Source of the DNA: Robertmurraya korlensis
Lineage (GTDB): Bacteria; Bacillota; Bacilli; Bacillales; Cytobacillaceae
Reading direction: 5' to 3'
NCBI RefSeq assembly: GCF_023715225.1
Contig: NZ_JAMBNS010000004.1
Location: 62,001 to 126,000, forward strand
Length of the DNA: 64,000 bases
Positions 45,259-53,769 of the stretch are shown piece after piece. The notes beneath the pieces were generated by a model, which made no database searches, was not told where the DNA came from, and saw nothing but the letters and a program-made list of their open reading frames with translations. Made by a program: the position numbers and the translations under genes. Numbering within the stretch: the stretch's first letter is position 1; the number at the start of each line of letters is the position of its first letter.

Positions 45259-45407
45259 CTGGTAATTATACCCTTTTTAATGCTTGTGAACCGTTGACAC
45301 GATTGCTATTGGAAATATTAACAAGTTGTAGGGAGATTTTGGTTCATGAAACGGTATGTTACATCTGGTAATCTACTAGTTGTTCGAGAAAACAGCAATT
45401 GGAGGTA
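45259..45407 (+). ncRNA. Structured leader B upstream of SleB-like gene
   Basis: CTGGTAATTATACCC (45259-45273) can pair with GGTATGTTAC (45353-45362), with a single unpaired T at the same place as in leader A. TTACATCTGGTAA is at 45359-45371. The downstream ATCTACTAGTTG can pair, with one mismatch and a bulge, with the ribosome binding region CAATTGGAGGT. Block-to-block spacing is 100 bases, versus 101 in leader A. Confidence 0.55.
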
Positions 45408-45413
45408 TAAGCT

Positions 45414-46010
45414 ATGAAAATGCTAAAAAAATTACTAGTAATCTCAACTCTATCGTTTACATTGGTTGGATTCGGAACAGCAGCAGGTGCTGCAACTCAA
45501 ACACATGTAGTACAAAAAGGAGACACGTTCTGGAATATCGGTTCTAGGTATGGTGTTTCTGTTCTTAAGTTAATGAATCAAAATAACAAAACGACATCAC
45601 TATTATATCCAGGTGAAAAGCTAGTGATTCCGGCAACTACTTTGTCAGCAGCTGATAAGGATTTATTAGCGAGACTTGTAAGCGCGGAAGCAAAAGGGGA
45701 ATCTTATGCAGGAAAAGTAGCTGTTGCGACAGTTATTTTAAATCGTGTGAACCACCCTGATTTTCCAAACACAGTAAGTGAAGTTATTTATCAAATTGAC
45801 CAAGGTTATTATGCGTTTACACCGGTTCAAAATGGAACCATCAACCAAGCGGCAGATGAAGAATCAAAGCGTGCAGTTGACGAGGCGCTAGCATTCCAAG
45901 GACAGGGACAAGGTTCATTATACTTTTATAATCCACAAACAGCAGCTAGTAACTGGGTGTTTTCTCGTGAAACAACGATTACGATTGGAAACCATAGATT
46001 TGCGAAATAA
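45414..46010 (+). CDS. Secreted LysM-SleB/CwlJ-like cell wall hydrolase
   Basis: A 198-residue exported protein. Signal peptide about 1-25 (LSFTLVGFGTAAGA). An intact LysM module spans about 27-72 (HVVQKGDTFWNIGSRYGVSV, LLYPGEKLVIP). The Hydrolase_2 domain follows (LLARLVSAEAKGESYAGKVA, VILNRVNHPDFPNTV, YAFTPVQNG). It is the better-preserved paralogue of 42411-42989, with matching N- and C-terminal sequences. Likely cleaves peptidoglycan in growth or in the spore cortex. Confidence 0.9.
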   Translation: MKMLKKLLVISTLSFTLVGFGTAAGAATQTHVVQKGDTFWNIGSRYGVSVLKLMNQNNKTTSLLYPGEKLVIPATTLSAADKDLLARLVSAEAKGESYAGKVAVATVILNRVNHPDFPNTVSEVIYQIDQGYYAFTPVQNGTINQAADEESKRAVDEALAFQGQGQGSLYFYNPQTAASNWVFSRETTITIGNHRFAK

Positions 46011-46016
46011 AAAATA

Positions 46017-46040
46017 GCAAGAGGGGAGTGGCCCTCTTGC
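46017..46040. terminator. Bidirectional hairpin terminator
   Basis: GCAAGAGGG (46017-46025) pairs with CCCTCTTGC (46032-46040) between convergent genes; the T-run is weak. Confidence 0.65.
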
Positions 46041-46052
46041 GTACTTATTTTT

Positions 46053-47789
46053 CTACCCGTAAATAGCCAATTGATCTCTACCGTTGTTCTTTGCATAATA
46101 CAGCGAATGATCAGCATGTAAAATCATTTCATTCACATACTTATACTCTTGAAAATCATTGCTACATAACCCGATACTAATGGTTAAATAGATCGAATGA
46201 CCGTTCTCTAACATAAAGGGTGATGTTCGATGAAGCTCGATTAGTTCCTCAGCGATTTGTGAAGCACTATGATGATCTAATTGGTTTAAAAAGACAATAA
46301 ATTCCTCTCCGCCGTATCGACCGACGATTCCGTAGTTCTTGCAAATATTATGGATTTGATTAGCAACAAATACAATGGCTTGATCTCCGATGGTATGACC
46401 ATAGGTATCATTAATATTTTTAAAGTGATCAATATCTATTAGCATAAGGGAAACAGGTTCGTTGGAAACATTGGCTAGAGACAGTGTTTCTTGGGACGAT
46501 TCCAAAAAATATTTACGATTTAGTAACTTGGTTAAATGGTCATACATGGCAAATTGCTTTAACGTTTGAACGTTTCTTGTTTCTAGTTCTTTTTCTAATG
46601 TAATACGTTTTATTTTATCTGCTAACCCTAATGATAGGACCATTACTTCTACTAAAACCCCTATTTTTGGTGCGTATAATGTAACTGCATTTAAAGGCAA
46701 GAGCTGATAAGCAGCGCATATATTTAATAGAACACCCACGAGTAATAGTGCCCAAGCTGCAACGAAATATTTTGATTCTCTAGAAGTGAATCTCACCTTC
46801 AAAGCGATTATCAAAATGAACATGACCGCTATGGTCGCAATAATCGTACTAACCATCGTTGCCGTTCTAATACTGAGTACAAAAGGAAGTATGATGGCTA
46901 CGGCACAAAAAATATTAAAAATAGTAATATTTTTGTATAATAACGGAGCGTTCGTTTTTAACTGAAGAAAGTGCTTCGCAAACTGCAAAGAAAATAGCGA
47001 TGTCCAAACGATAAAAAACGAATTTGACCTCAATGCCCACCACGGATAATCCCCCCAAAGCCACTGAAACGCAAAGCCATCCCAGATCGACTGCATCAGG
47101 GTAAATCCCATTATAAATAAAATGTAATACAAATAATTTTTCTCTTTTAGGGAGAGAAATAAAAAACTATTGTAAATAATCATGGCCAACATGATTCCAT
47201 AGAAAACACCATGAAGCGTTTGAAATTCATAATTTTTAGCAGAAAAAGCATTCGGATCCCAAATAGATACAGGAGCTTGAAAAAAGCTATCGGATTGTAT
47301 TTTAAGTAAATAGGTTGAAGATGTGTTAGGTTGTAAATGCAGGGCAAAAACAAGATTATGATGTTTAATGGTTCTATTCTCATAAGGTAGGCTATACCCG
47401 ATTGTTTCTTGTTCGACAAACTTATTATTTTCCAAAGAGTATAATGTTACAGAGCTTAAATGAGGCTTTTTCAATTCTAATAACAGATCTCTTTTGAAAG
47501 CAAAAGAACTAGATAATGGTATCTTTAACCAATAAGTGGCATCTGACACATCCCCAGCCACTTTCGCCTGATCTATCGGAATAAACTGGTCTTGTTTGCT
47601 TAGTATGTCCTGTTCAGATAAGTGGTCTTGATCAATAAAAATAGTTAACCTATCTGATACGTCTAATTCTTTTATCTGTGAGGGAATAACAATACTGCTA
47701 TTTGAAGCATAAGTAATTTGGTGATATGACATAAATGCAAAAAGACTGATGATAAACACAATCAAGCTTTTAGTAGAAAAACATTTCAT
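46053..47789 (-). CDS. 7TMR-DISM sensor diguanylate cyclase
   Basis: A 578-residue membrane protein. Signal/TM at the N-terminus, an extracytoplasmic 7TMR-DISMED2 domain (about 40-185), seven TM helices (about 190-390) and a GGDEF domain (about 410-575). It has LTKLLNRKYF, MLIDIDHFKNINDTYGH and the active-site variant GGEEF (YGGEEFIVFL), which is normally active in making c-di-GMP. No I-site RxxD is obvious just before the active site. The same region holds a c-di-GMP riboswitch and a GGDEF-EAL enzyme. Confidence 0.9.
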   Translation of the reverse strand: MKCFSTKSLIVFIISLFAFMSYHQITYASNSSIVIPSQIKELDVSDRLTIFIDQDHLSEQDILSKQDQFIPIDQAKVAGDVSDATYWLKIPLSSSFAFKRDLLLELKKPHLSSVTLYSLENNKFVEQETIGYSLPYENRTIKHHNLVFALHLQPNTSSTYLLKIQSDSFFQAPVSIWDPNAFSAKNYEFQTLHGVFYGIMLAMIIYNSFLFLSLKEKNYLYYILFIMGFTLMQSIWDGFAFQWLWGDYPWWALRSNSFFIVWTSLFSLQFAKHFLQLKTNAPLLYKNITIFNIFCAVAIILPFVLSIRTATMVSTIIATIAVMFILIIALKVRFTSRESKYFVAAWALLLVGVLLNICAAYQLLPLNAVTLYAPKIGVLVEVMVLSLGLADKIKRITLEKELETRNVQTLKQFAMYDHLTKLLNRKYFLESSQETLSLANVSNEPVSLMLIDIDHFKNINDTYGHTIGDQAIVFVANQIHNICKNYGIVGRYGGEEFIVFLNQLDHHSASQIAEELIELHRTSPFMLENGHSIYLTISIGLCSNDFQEYKYVNEMILHADHSLYYAKNNGRDQLAIYG

Positions 47790-47916
47790 AGAAAAGACCC
47801 CAGTATTTGTATGTATAGTATTCTAACATTATATCACGATTACATCGAAGTCCTATCGAATTAAATATGTTATTATCTGGGAGATCTTTACTCTTGGGAA
47901 CGTTTATTGATAATAT

Positions 47917-47947
47917 AAAAAAGGCAGGAACCAATTCCTGCCTTTTT
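47917..47947 (-). terminator. Terminator of the small minus-strand gene
   Basis: AAAGGCAGGAA pairs with TTCCTGCCTTT around a 4-base loop; T-rich tail on the minus strand. Confidence 0.75.
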
Positions 47948-47950
47948 GTG

Positions 47951-48082
47951 TTATTTTTGTTTTTTCTGCTGGCTCTTCATTTTATTACTTGTTAATTCTG
48001 CAGCATATTCCTCCTGCGACATTCCTCGCTTTGCACTTTCAGACTCAATCTTTCTTGTCTTGTTATCATTGCGATTTGGCAT
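47951..48082 (-). CDS. Small hydrophilic, spore-type protein
   Basis: A 43-residue protein (starts MPNRNDNKTRKIESESAKRG) with a strong GGGAGGTG site upstream and a terminator after it. Composition is like small spore proteins; the segment MSQEEYAAELTSNK is not assigned to a family I can name. Confidence 0.6.
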   Translation of the reverse strand: MPNRNDNKTRKIESESAKRGMSQEEYAAELTSNKMKSQQKKQK

Positions 48083-48209
48083 AGTAACACCTCCCTTTAA
48101 ACATAGATATTTTGTTCAAAGTTTTTACTTCTATTCAAAGGTGAATACGTACGAAAAAAATAAGTAAACTAAAACCGTATTCCCAATCAAAGATAAGGAA
48201 GGTGACAAG

Positions 48210-48338
48210 ATGGCGAAAAATAAAGATAAGCAATTTAAAAATAATAAAAATGCTTTACCGAAAGCGACTGTGGAATTTTCGTCTGAAAATGGGTTGGAAA
48301 GAAAAGCGTTGAAGGCATTGAAGAATGTGAATAAGTAA
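48210..48338 (+). CDS. Small basic hydrophilic protein
   Basis: A 42-residue lysine/asparagine-rich protein (starts MAKNKDKQFKNNKNALPKAT), with AAGGAAGGTG upstream of ATG 48210. Divergent from the small gene at 47951. Function unknown; possibly spore-associated. Confidence 0.55.
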   Translation: MAKNKDKQFKNNKNALPKATVEFSSENGLERKALKALKNVNK

Positions 48339-48405
48339 AAATGAAAAAGTCGAATTCCGTTATTTTAGGAAATCGGCTTTTCCAATTAGTGCTGACTCAT
48401 CCAAC

Positions 48406-48430
48406 TATTTCATATAAACTATATGAAATA
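48406..48430. promoter_or_regulatory. Perfect palindrome upstream of lysE-type gene
   Basis: TATTTCATAT (48406-48415) and ATATGAAATA (48421-48430) flank 5 bases, just before the ribosome binding site. Could be an operator or a leader hairpin. Confidence 0.5.
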
Positions 48431-48448
48431 ACAGCAGGAGGAGTTATC

Positions 48449-49057
48449 ATGTTTGAAGCAATTATTCATGGTTTTATTTTAGCATTTGGATTAATCTTGC
48501 CTTTAGGTGTTCAAAATGTTTTTGTTTTTAACCAAGGCGCCACACAGACTCGACTTTTAGGCGCGTTACCAGTCATTATTACAGCCGCTATTTGTGATAC
48601 GTTACTTATTTCTTTAGCGGTCTTAGGAGTATCTGTTGTGGTTCTTGAATTTGATTGGTTAAGAATGCTTTTACTTGTTGCAGGCATTATTTTTCTCATT
48701 TATATGGGATTTGTTACTTGGAATAGTAAGTCAACTATGAATGAAGGAGAGAGTAGAATATCGTTTTCTCCGAAAAAACAAGTTATTTTTGCAATGAGTG
48801 TTTCTTTACTAAATCCTCATGCCATTTTAGATACAATTGGAGTGATCGGAACAAGCTCCTTAGCCTATTTAGGGGTGGAGAAACTAGCGTTTGCCGTTTC
48901 TTGCATACTTGTCTCATGGTTGTGGTTCCTTAGCTTAGGAATTGTCGGAAGAATGACAGGAAGGCTTGATCATTCTGGTCGCTTCTTATTGATTTTGAAT
49001 AAAATCTCAGCAATCGTCATGTGGGGAACAGCTGTTTATATTGGTGTTACCCTATAA
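48449..49057 (+). CDS. LysE/ArgO-family amino acid exporter
   Basis: A 202-residue, six-TM exporter. The N-terminal motif LPLGVQNVFVFNQGATQ is characteristic of LysE/ArgO (basic amino acid export), and LLNPHAILDTIGVIG is the conserved central loop. It belongs to a different branch from the RhtB-type protein at 14805. ATG 48449 has AGGAGGA 6 bases upstream; the longer reading from 48341 would include the palindrome. Confidence 0.87.
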   Translation: MFEAIIHGFILAFGLILPLGVQNVFVFNQGATQTRLLGALPVIITAAICDTLLISLAVLGVSVVVLEFDWLRMLLLVAGIIFLIYMGFVTWNSKSTMNEGESRISFSPKKQVIFAMSVSLLNPHAILDTIGVIGTSSLAYLGVEKLAFAVSCILVSWLWFLSLGIVGRMTGRLDHSGRFLLILNKISAIVMWGTAVYIGVTL

Positions 49058-49075
49058 ATATGTTTAAAACAAGAT

Positions 49076-49111
49076 CAAAAAAGCATCGGAATTTAGGTCC
49101 ATGCTTTTTTA
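49076..49111 (+). terminator. Rho-independent terminator
   Basis: AAAAAAGCAT pairs with ATGCTTTTTT (49101-49110) across a 14-base loop. Confidence 0.75.
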
Positions 49112-49183
49112 TTTGCCTCCATTCACCATCTGTGAATACTGGGTGAAATTTGGCATATTTCAGTTGTTTTTATTAAAGATGCT

Positions 49184-49465
49184 TCATGTATGATTGATCA
49201 AAAAGAACATATTTGTACCAAGAAAAAAGAACAAACATAAAAGAAGAGGTTTAGTAATCTTAAAAAACCCACTGATTATATTCACAGGATATTTTAGAAA
49301 CCCTTTTCTTACAAGTAAGTTATCAATAAAGGTAGCAAAATAACTTTTTATTAAAAATACCAGTAACCAATCTTTTATTGGAGGTTTTCTTATTAAGTTA
49401 ATAAACAATCCCAAACTGATGACTAGTAAAGCTTTCAAGATATTCATCTCTAATTTATTCTTCAT
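49184..49465 (-). pseudogene. Frameshifted, truncated CBO0543-type membrane gene
   Basis: The 93-residue reading begins like a CBO0543 protein (PPIKDWLLVFLIKSYFATFI and KGFLKYPVNI) but diverges after FFKI and stops early. Reading the next frame from there gives LLNLFFYVCSFFLVQI, which fits the expected third TM region. This implies a frameshift and loss of the C-terminal half. GAGGACATG gives a fair ribosome binding site. Confidence 0.55.
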
Positions 49466-49519
49466 CTCATGTCCTCCTTACTCAGAATGTATAACCAAAG
49501 GAAAAAATTAGATGAGTGG

Positions 49520-50149
49520 TTATCCATCCGTCTTTTTCCTCAAGTATTTGTTATGAATACGAGTAAGGAGTACCAAAGCAATGATGGAGCCTGATAAGGT
49601 CAGAGACATATCCCACTGAGAATCCCATATATCACCTTGAGTTCCTAAAAAATCCCTCGATGCCTTTCCTCCATGGGTGATGACGGAGACTAGCCACTCT
49701 ATAATTTCATATAAGGATGCAATTGCAAGGGCAACACTTAGGGATAGGAAAGCTAACCATTTTCCGTTTGACAGTGGTGAAGTTCGGACTAAGATTTCCC
49801 TAATTACAATGACTAAAAGTCCCTTAAGAAAATGACCAAACCGATCATAGTGATTCCTCTCAAAATGAAAATCATCTTTAATCCAATTAAAAAGGGGGAC
49901 TTCAGAGTATGTATAGTGCCCTCCTATAAACGTGAAAATGGACAGAATAGCAATTATTAAATAAGAAAGGGTCGTTAGTTGAAATTTTTTATAGACAGCT
50001 ATCACAACAAGGAGTCCAATAACCGCAGGGAGTACCTCCAAGGTCCATATTCTATATCCAACAGGTTTAATGGCAGACCAAGTGAATATAGCAATAACAA
50101 TTAGTAGCAAAGTAAGATGAATCTTTGTACCAGTCTTTTTCCTCAACAT
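49520..50149 (-). CDS. DUF2238/YjdF-like membrane protein
   Basis: A 209-residue protein with about six TM segments. It has the family motif GGHYTYSEVPLFNW followed by NHYDRFGHFLKGLLVI, and later ASLYEIIEWLVSVITH and LGTQGDIWDSQWDM. YjdF-type proteins have no proven function. ATG 50149 has GGAGG 5 bases upstream; the GTG at 50161 overlaps it. Confidence 0.85.
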   Translation of the reverse strand: MLRKKTGTKIHLTLLLIVIAIFTWSAIKPVGYRIWTLEVLPAVIGLLVVIAVYKKFQLTTLSYLIIAILSIFTFIGGHYTYSEVPLFNWIKDDFHFERNHYDRFGHFLKGLLVIVIREILVRTSPLSNGKWLAFLSLSVALAIASLYEIIEWLVSVITHGGKASRDFLGTQGDIWDSQWDMSLTLSGSIIALVLLTRIHNKYLRKKTDG

Positions 50150-50291
50150 TTTCACCTCCACATTTAGTATTTACAATCAATTATAGGTAAATGCAGTCAT
50201 ATAGGTTCGTGATTAGAACATAAAAAAGGAAATGTATATATTTTACAGGTGAAAAACAAACTAAACTCAAAAATTACTAAAGGGGATTACC

Positions 50292-50861
50292 ATGGCTAAT
50301 CAGAGTAATCATATTGAGAAGATAAAAGACAAGCAGTTAGACTTTACCGATTCACTGGCTATATATTGGCGTGAGTATTCGAGCTTTGATACTTGGCAGT
50401 TTTGGGTTTGTTTGGCAGCTTTAGTTGTGCCCCTAATCGTCCTATATTTTAAAATTGACCGGTCAAAAGCACTTCTTCTTGGTTTCTATGGTTATAGTGT
50501 TCATATATTTTTTACATATGAAGACATTTTTGGTGCGAATAAAACGTATTGGTTTTATCCTTATAAAATCTTGCCGATATTATCCGCTAATCTCGCACTA
50601 GATGTCTCGTTAGTTCCGGTAACGTACATGTTAGTCTATCAATGGATCATAAGGAATAATAAAAATTACTATCTATATATGCTTGCCGTTTCTGCTTTTT
50701 TTGCGTTTCTATTTAAACCATTTTGTGAGGCAATAGGCTTGTTTCAGCTAGACAGGGGAGCCAATTATTTTCATATATTTTTAGCAAAGTTTCTAGTAGC
50801 TGTTATTGCAAAAAAGATTACTGATCTCTTTGTTCATTTTGAAAAGAAGGCTAAAATTTAA
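50292..50861 (+). CDS. CBO0543-type membrane protein (paralogue of 5340)
   Basis: A 189-residue, five-TM protein aligning over its full length with the one at 5340-5924 (YFKIDRSKALLLGFYGYSVH, WFYPYKILP, FKPFCEAIGLF). Function unknown. AAAGGGG lies 9 bases upstream. The nearby frameshifted relative at 49184 suggests repeated duplication and loss of this family. Confidence 0.75.
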   Translation: MANQSNHIEKIKDKQLDFTDSLAIYWREYSSFDTWQFWVCLAALVVPLIVLYFKIDRSKALLLGFYGYSVHIFFTYEDIFGANKTYWFYPYKILPILSANLALDVSLVPVTYMLVYQWIIRNNKNYYLYMLAVSAFFAFLFKPFCEAIGLFQLDRGANYFHIFLAKFLVAVIAKKITDLFVHFEKKAKI

Positions 50862-50906
50862 AAAAAGGGTAGGTAAGCAGAAAAATCTGTAACCTACCTT
50901 TTTTTA
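50862..50906 (+). terminator. Rho-independent terminator
   Basis: GGTAGGT (50868-50874) pairs with ACCTACC (50892-50898), flanked by A and T runs. Confidence 0.8.
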
Positions 50907-50911
50907 TTGTC

Positions 50912-51280
50912 TTGAGGGATGTAAAAATCTCAAAACATGCATACGAGCTAGGCTTGGGAGCTCATTCGTTCTCAGTTGAAGCAGTGGACAAAGCTGGTAA
51001 TCGTTCGAGTCAATCCATCAACATTTTGGTGATTGTTGATTATGATCGATTACCAAGCTTGACCGACCAATTCCTGGTTACGAATGGAAGCACTGAAGAC
51101 CTTAGCTCCTTTGAATCAAAACTGATGTCAGCTAAACAGTCAGAAGAAAAAGGTAATACATCTGCTCACAACGGTCAGCTTCAAGCATTTATGAACCAAG
51201 TGAAAGCGCAAAGTGGCAAAGCGTTTACAGAAGAACAAGCTAAAGTATTAAGAGAACTTGCAGAATCTATGGTGAAGTAA
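50912..51280 (+). pseudogene. 3' remnant of a secreted FIMAH-type protein
   Basis: The frame is open from TTG 50912, with no ribosome binding site and directly after a terminator. Its first residues (YELGLGAHSFSVEAVDKAGN) are the end of an extracellular Ig-like domain. The rest (LPSLTDQFLVTNGSTEDLSS to the stop) looks like a C-terminal FIMAH-type helical domain of large secreted nucleases or esterases. The 5' part is missing, so this is a decayed gene end. A terminator follows at 51288-51322. Confidence 0.6.
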
Positions 51281-51287
51281 TTTGAAG

Positions 51288-51322
51288 CTGGATGGACCTG
51301 TTATAGGTCTATCCAGTTTTTT
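51288..51322 (+). terminator. Rho-independent terminator
   Basis: CTGGATGGACC (51288-51298) pairs with GGTCTATCCAG (51306-51316; one G-U), followed by six T. Confidence 0.82.
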
Positions 51323-51393
51323 GCATTATTAAGGAGTGAATACAAATAATAGAAAAAATGCATTTGGTATTTGTGAAGGGAAATGGTGTCTGC

Positions 51394-53637
51394 ATGTGGA
51401 AGGATTGGGGAGTAGCAAAGAAAGCAGCATTAAACTTTGTCATTATTTATATCACCATAAGCAGCTTATGGGTTTTATTATCTGACTATATTTTTAAAAG
51501 AAACCTAAATTATATCCCTGAATGGATGAATACGTCAAAGGGTTTAGCTTTTATCATATTAAGCGGTATTGTTTTTTATAATTTATTAAAAAAAATGATC
51601 AAAGATATTATTAAAGATGAGCGTTATTACAGGCTCATCGTAGAAAATGCTTCTGATTTAATAGTGGTAATTGATCAGAAGGGCAAATTGGAGTACATCT
51701 CTCCGTCCCTTCAATCTATTGTTGGCTATCACCCACAGGATTACATAGGAAAAACGGTGAAAGAAATTTTTTGCCAAGAAGAGATAACAAAATTAAGGTA
51801 CAACTATATCCAAGGAAATCATAATATCCCAATAAAATATAAAATAAAGAACAAAAGTGGGAGAACCATTCTTCTTGAAGGAAAAGGTGTGTCCATCGCT
51901 GATGAAGAGGATGCAGGACGTTATATCATTCTTGTTCAAGATATTACCGAACGTGATAGAGCAGAAAGAAAACTATTGGAAAGTGAAGAAAGGTACCGAA
52001 AACTAGTTGAATTTTCTCCAGAAACGACACTTATTCATAAAAATAGAGAAATCATTTACGTGAACCAAGCAGGCTTAAAGTTAATTGGAGCTCATCAATC
52101 TGAACAGGTCATTGGGAGAGATGTGCTAGATTTTATTTATCCAGAGGACTTAAACCAGGCTATTGAAAAAATGAAGCAAGTGAAAAAGGGAATTTCAGAA
52201 ATTAGTGAATATCGTATTCTTAAGCTAGATGGTACAGTGATTTTTACGGATATTATGGCGTTTTTAACTACATATGAAGGGGAAGAAGCAGTTCAGGTCA
52301 TTATAAGAGATATTTCAAAACGAAAAAAGGCAGAGGAACAAGTTCAATTATTAGCATACTATGATTCATTAACCGGCATGGCCAACCGCAATCTACTATA
52401 TGAGCATTTAAACGAAGTGGTAACAAGAAACGAAAAGAGCGGACATACTTTTGCTGTCATGTTTCTGGATTTAGACCGGTTTAAGATGATCAATGATACG
52501 TATGGACATAGTTTTGGAGATCTTTTATTGCAGAAAGTTTCTACAAGACTAACGAACTCTGTAGGTGAAGAAGGGAAAATCTTTCGTTATGGGGGGGATG
52601 AATTTATTATTGTCCTTGAAACGGATAAACGATCAAAAGTGTCTGAAACAGCAGAAAAAATCATTTATTTGTTAGCCTCTCCTTTTGTAATCAAAGACCG
52701 ACAAATGTTCATTTCAACAAGTATCGGTATAAGTATCTATCCAAAAGATGGAGAAAATGTCGAGTCACTTATCCAAAATTCGGATATTGCTATGTACAAT
52801 GCAAAGGAAAATGGAAAAAATAATTTTCAATATTACACTTCTTCACTGAATCTTAGTCATCGAAGGAGAATGGAATTAGAAACTGGTCTGCGAAATGCCA
52901 TTACCAATAATGAATTGAGCCTTTATTATCAACCACAGGTAGACCTTGTATCTAATCGAATCATTGGATTAGAAGCATTAATCCGATGGAAGCACCCTGA
53001 ATTTGGTTTTATCTCCCCAGCAGAATTTATCCCACTTGCTGAAGAGACAGGCCTTATTTTCACGATTGGAAAATGGGTATTAAAAACGGCTTGTACTCAG
53101 TGTAAGCAATGGATTGACTTGGGTTTAACGATTGAGGGTGTAGCGGTAAATGTATCTCCCTTACAATTTCGAGAGAAAAACTTTGTTGCTTCCGTTAATC
53201 AAATATTAGAAGAGTATGACCTCGAGCCGAGATATCTCGAACTAGAAATTACCGAAAGTGTAACTAGCAATGTTGAACAAGCCTTAAGCATTATGAAAAA
53301 GATTAAAGATCTAGGGGTGAAATTTGCCATAGATGACTTTGGGACGGGGTATTCTTCTTTAAATTACTTAAGACACTTCCCAATTGATAAATTAAAAATT
53401 GATAAATCATTTATTGATGAAATCAATCAGCATGAAGACGGAGAGGTGATCGTAAAAACGATTATCGAACTTGGCAACCGGTTACGATTTCAAGTCATTG
53501 CTGAAGGAGTAGAAAATGAACAACAAATGACTTTTTTAAAAGAAAATAGCTGTTATTTTGCCCAAGGGTATTACTTTAGTAAGCCCCTTCCCGCTAAGGA
53601 GATAGAAGTTCTTTTAAGAAAGCAAATAGTGGAGTAA
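51394..53637 (+). CDS. PAS-PAS-GGDEF-EAL c-di-GMP enzyme
   Basis: A 747-residue protein with two N-terminal TM segments, two PAS domains (about 75-190 and 200-315), GGDEF (about 325-490) and EAL (about 505-745). GGDEF motif intact (RYGGDEFIIVLE, MFLDLDRFKMINDTYGHSFG). EAL motif intact (GLEALIRWKHPEFG) with EITES and DDFGTGYSSLNYL, so phosphodiesterase activity is likely and cyclase activity possible. ATG 51394 is chosen; ATG 51358 is 19 bases from the nearest AAGGAG, so the start is uncertain. Monocistronic. Confidence 0.9.
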   Translation: MWKDWGVAKKAALNFVIIYITISSLWVLLSDYIFKRNLNYIPEWMNTSKGLAFIILSGIVFYNLLKKMIKDIIKDERYYRLIVENASDLIVVIDQKGKLEYISPSLQSIVGYHPQDYIGKTVKEIFCQEEITKLRYNYIQGNHNIPIKYKIKNKSGRTILLEGKGVSIADEEDAGRYIILVQDITERDRAERKLLESEERYRKLVEFSPETTLIHKNREIIYVNQAGLKLIGAHQSEQVIGRDVLDFIYPEDLNQAIEKMKQVKKGISEISEYRILKLDGTVIFTDIMAFLTTYEGEEAVQVIIRDISKRKKAEEQVQLLAYYDSLTGMANRNLLYEHLNEVVTRNEKSGHTFAVMFLDLDRFKMINDTYGHSFGDLLLQKVSTRLTNSVGEEGKIFRYGGDEFIIVLETDKRSKVSETAEKIIYLLASPFVIKDRQMFISTSIGISIYPKDGENVESLIQNSDIAMYNAKENGKNNFQYYTSSLNLSHRRRMELETGLRNAITNNELSLYYQPQVDLVSNRIIGLEALIRWKHPEFGFISPAEFIPLAEETGLIFTIGKWVLKTACTQCKQWIDLGLTIEGVAVNVSPLQFREKNFVASVNQILEEYDLEPRYLELEITESVTSNVEQALSIMKKIKDLGVKFAIDDFGTGYSSLNYLRHFPIDKLKIDKSFIDEINQHEDGEVIVKTIIELGNRLRFQVIAEGVENEQQMTFLKENSCYFAQGYYFSKPLPAKEIEVLLRKQIVE

Positions 53638-53672
53638 AGACCTTCCAACAGTAATTAGTTGGAAGGTCTTTT
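53637..53672 (+). terminator. Rho-independent terminator
   Basis: Perfect 13-bp stem (53637-53649 with 53658-53670), then T's. Confidence 0.88.
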
Positions 53673-53769
53673 GATTTTCCTATAAAATTTTCCAAATCCT
53701 CTTCCTTTGAATTGTAAATAAAGTTATAATTAGTGTAAAAATACACTATTTGTTTATTGGGAGGAAAAT

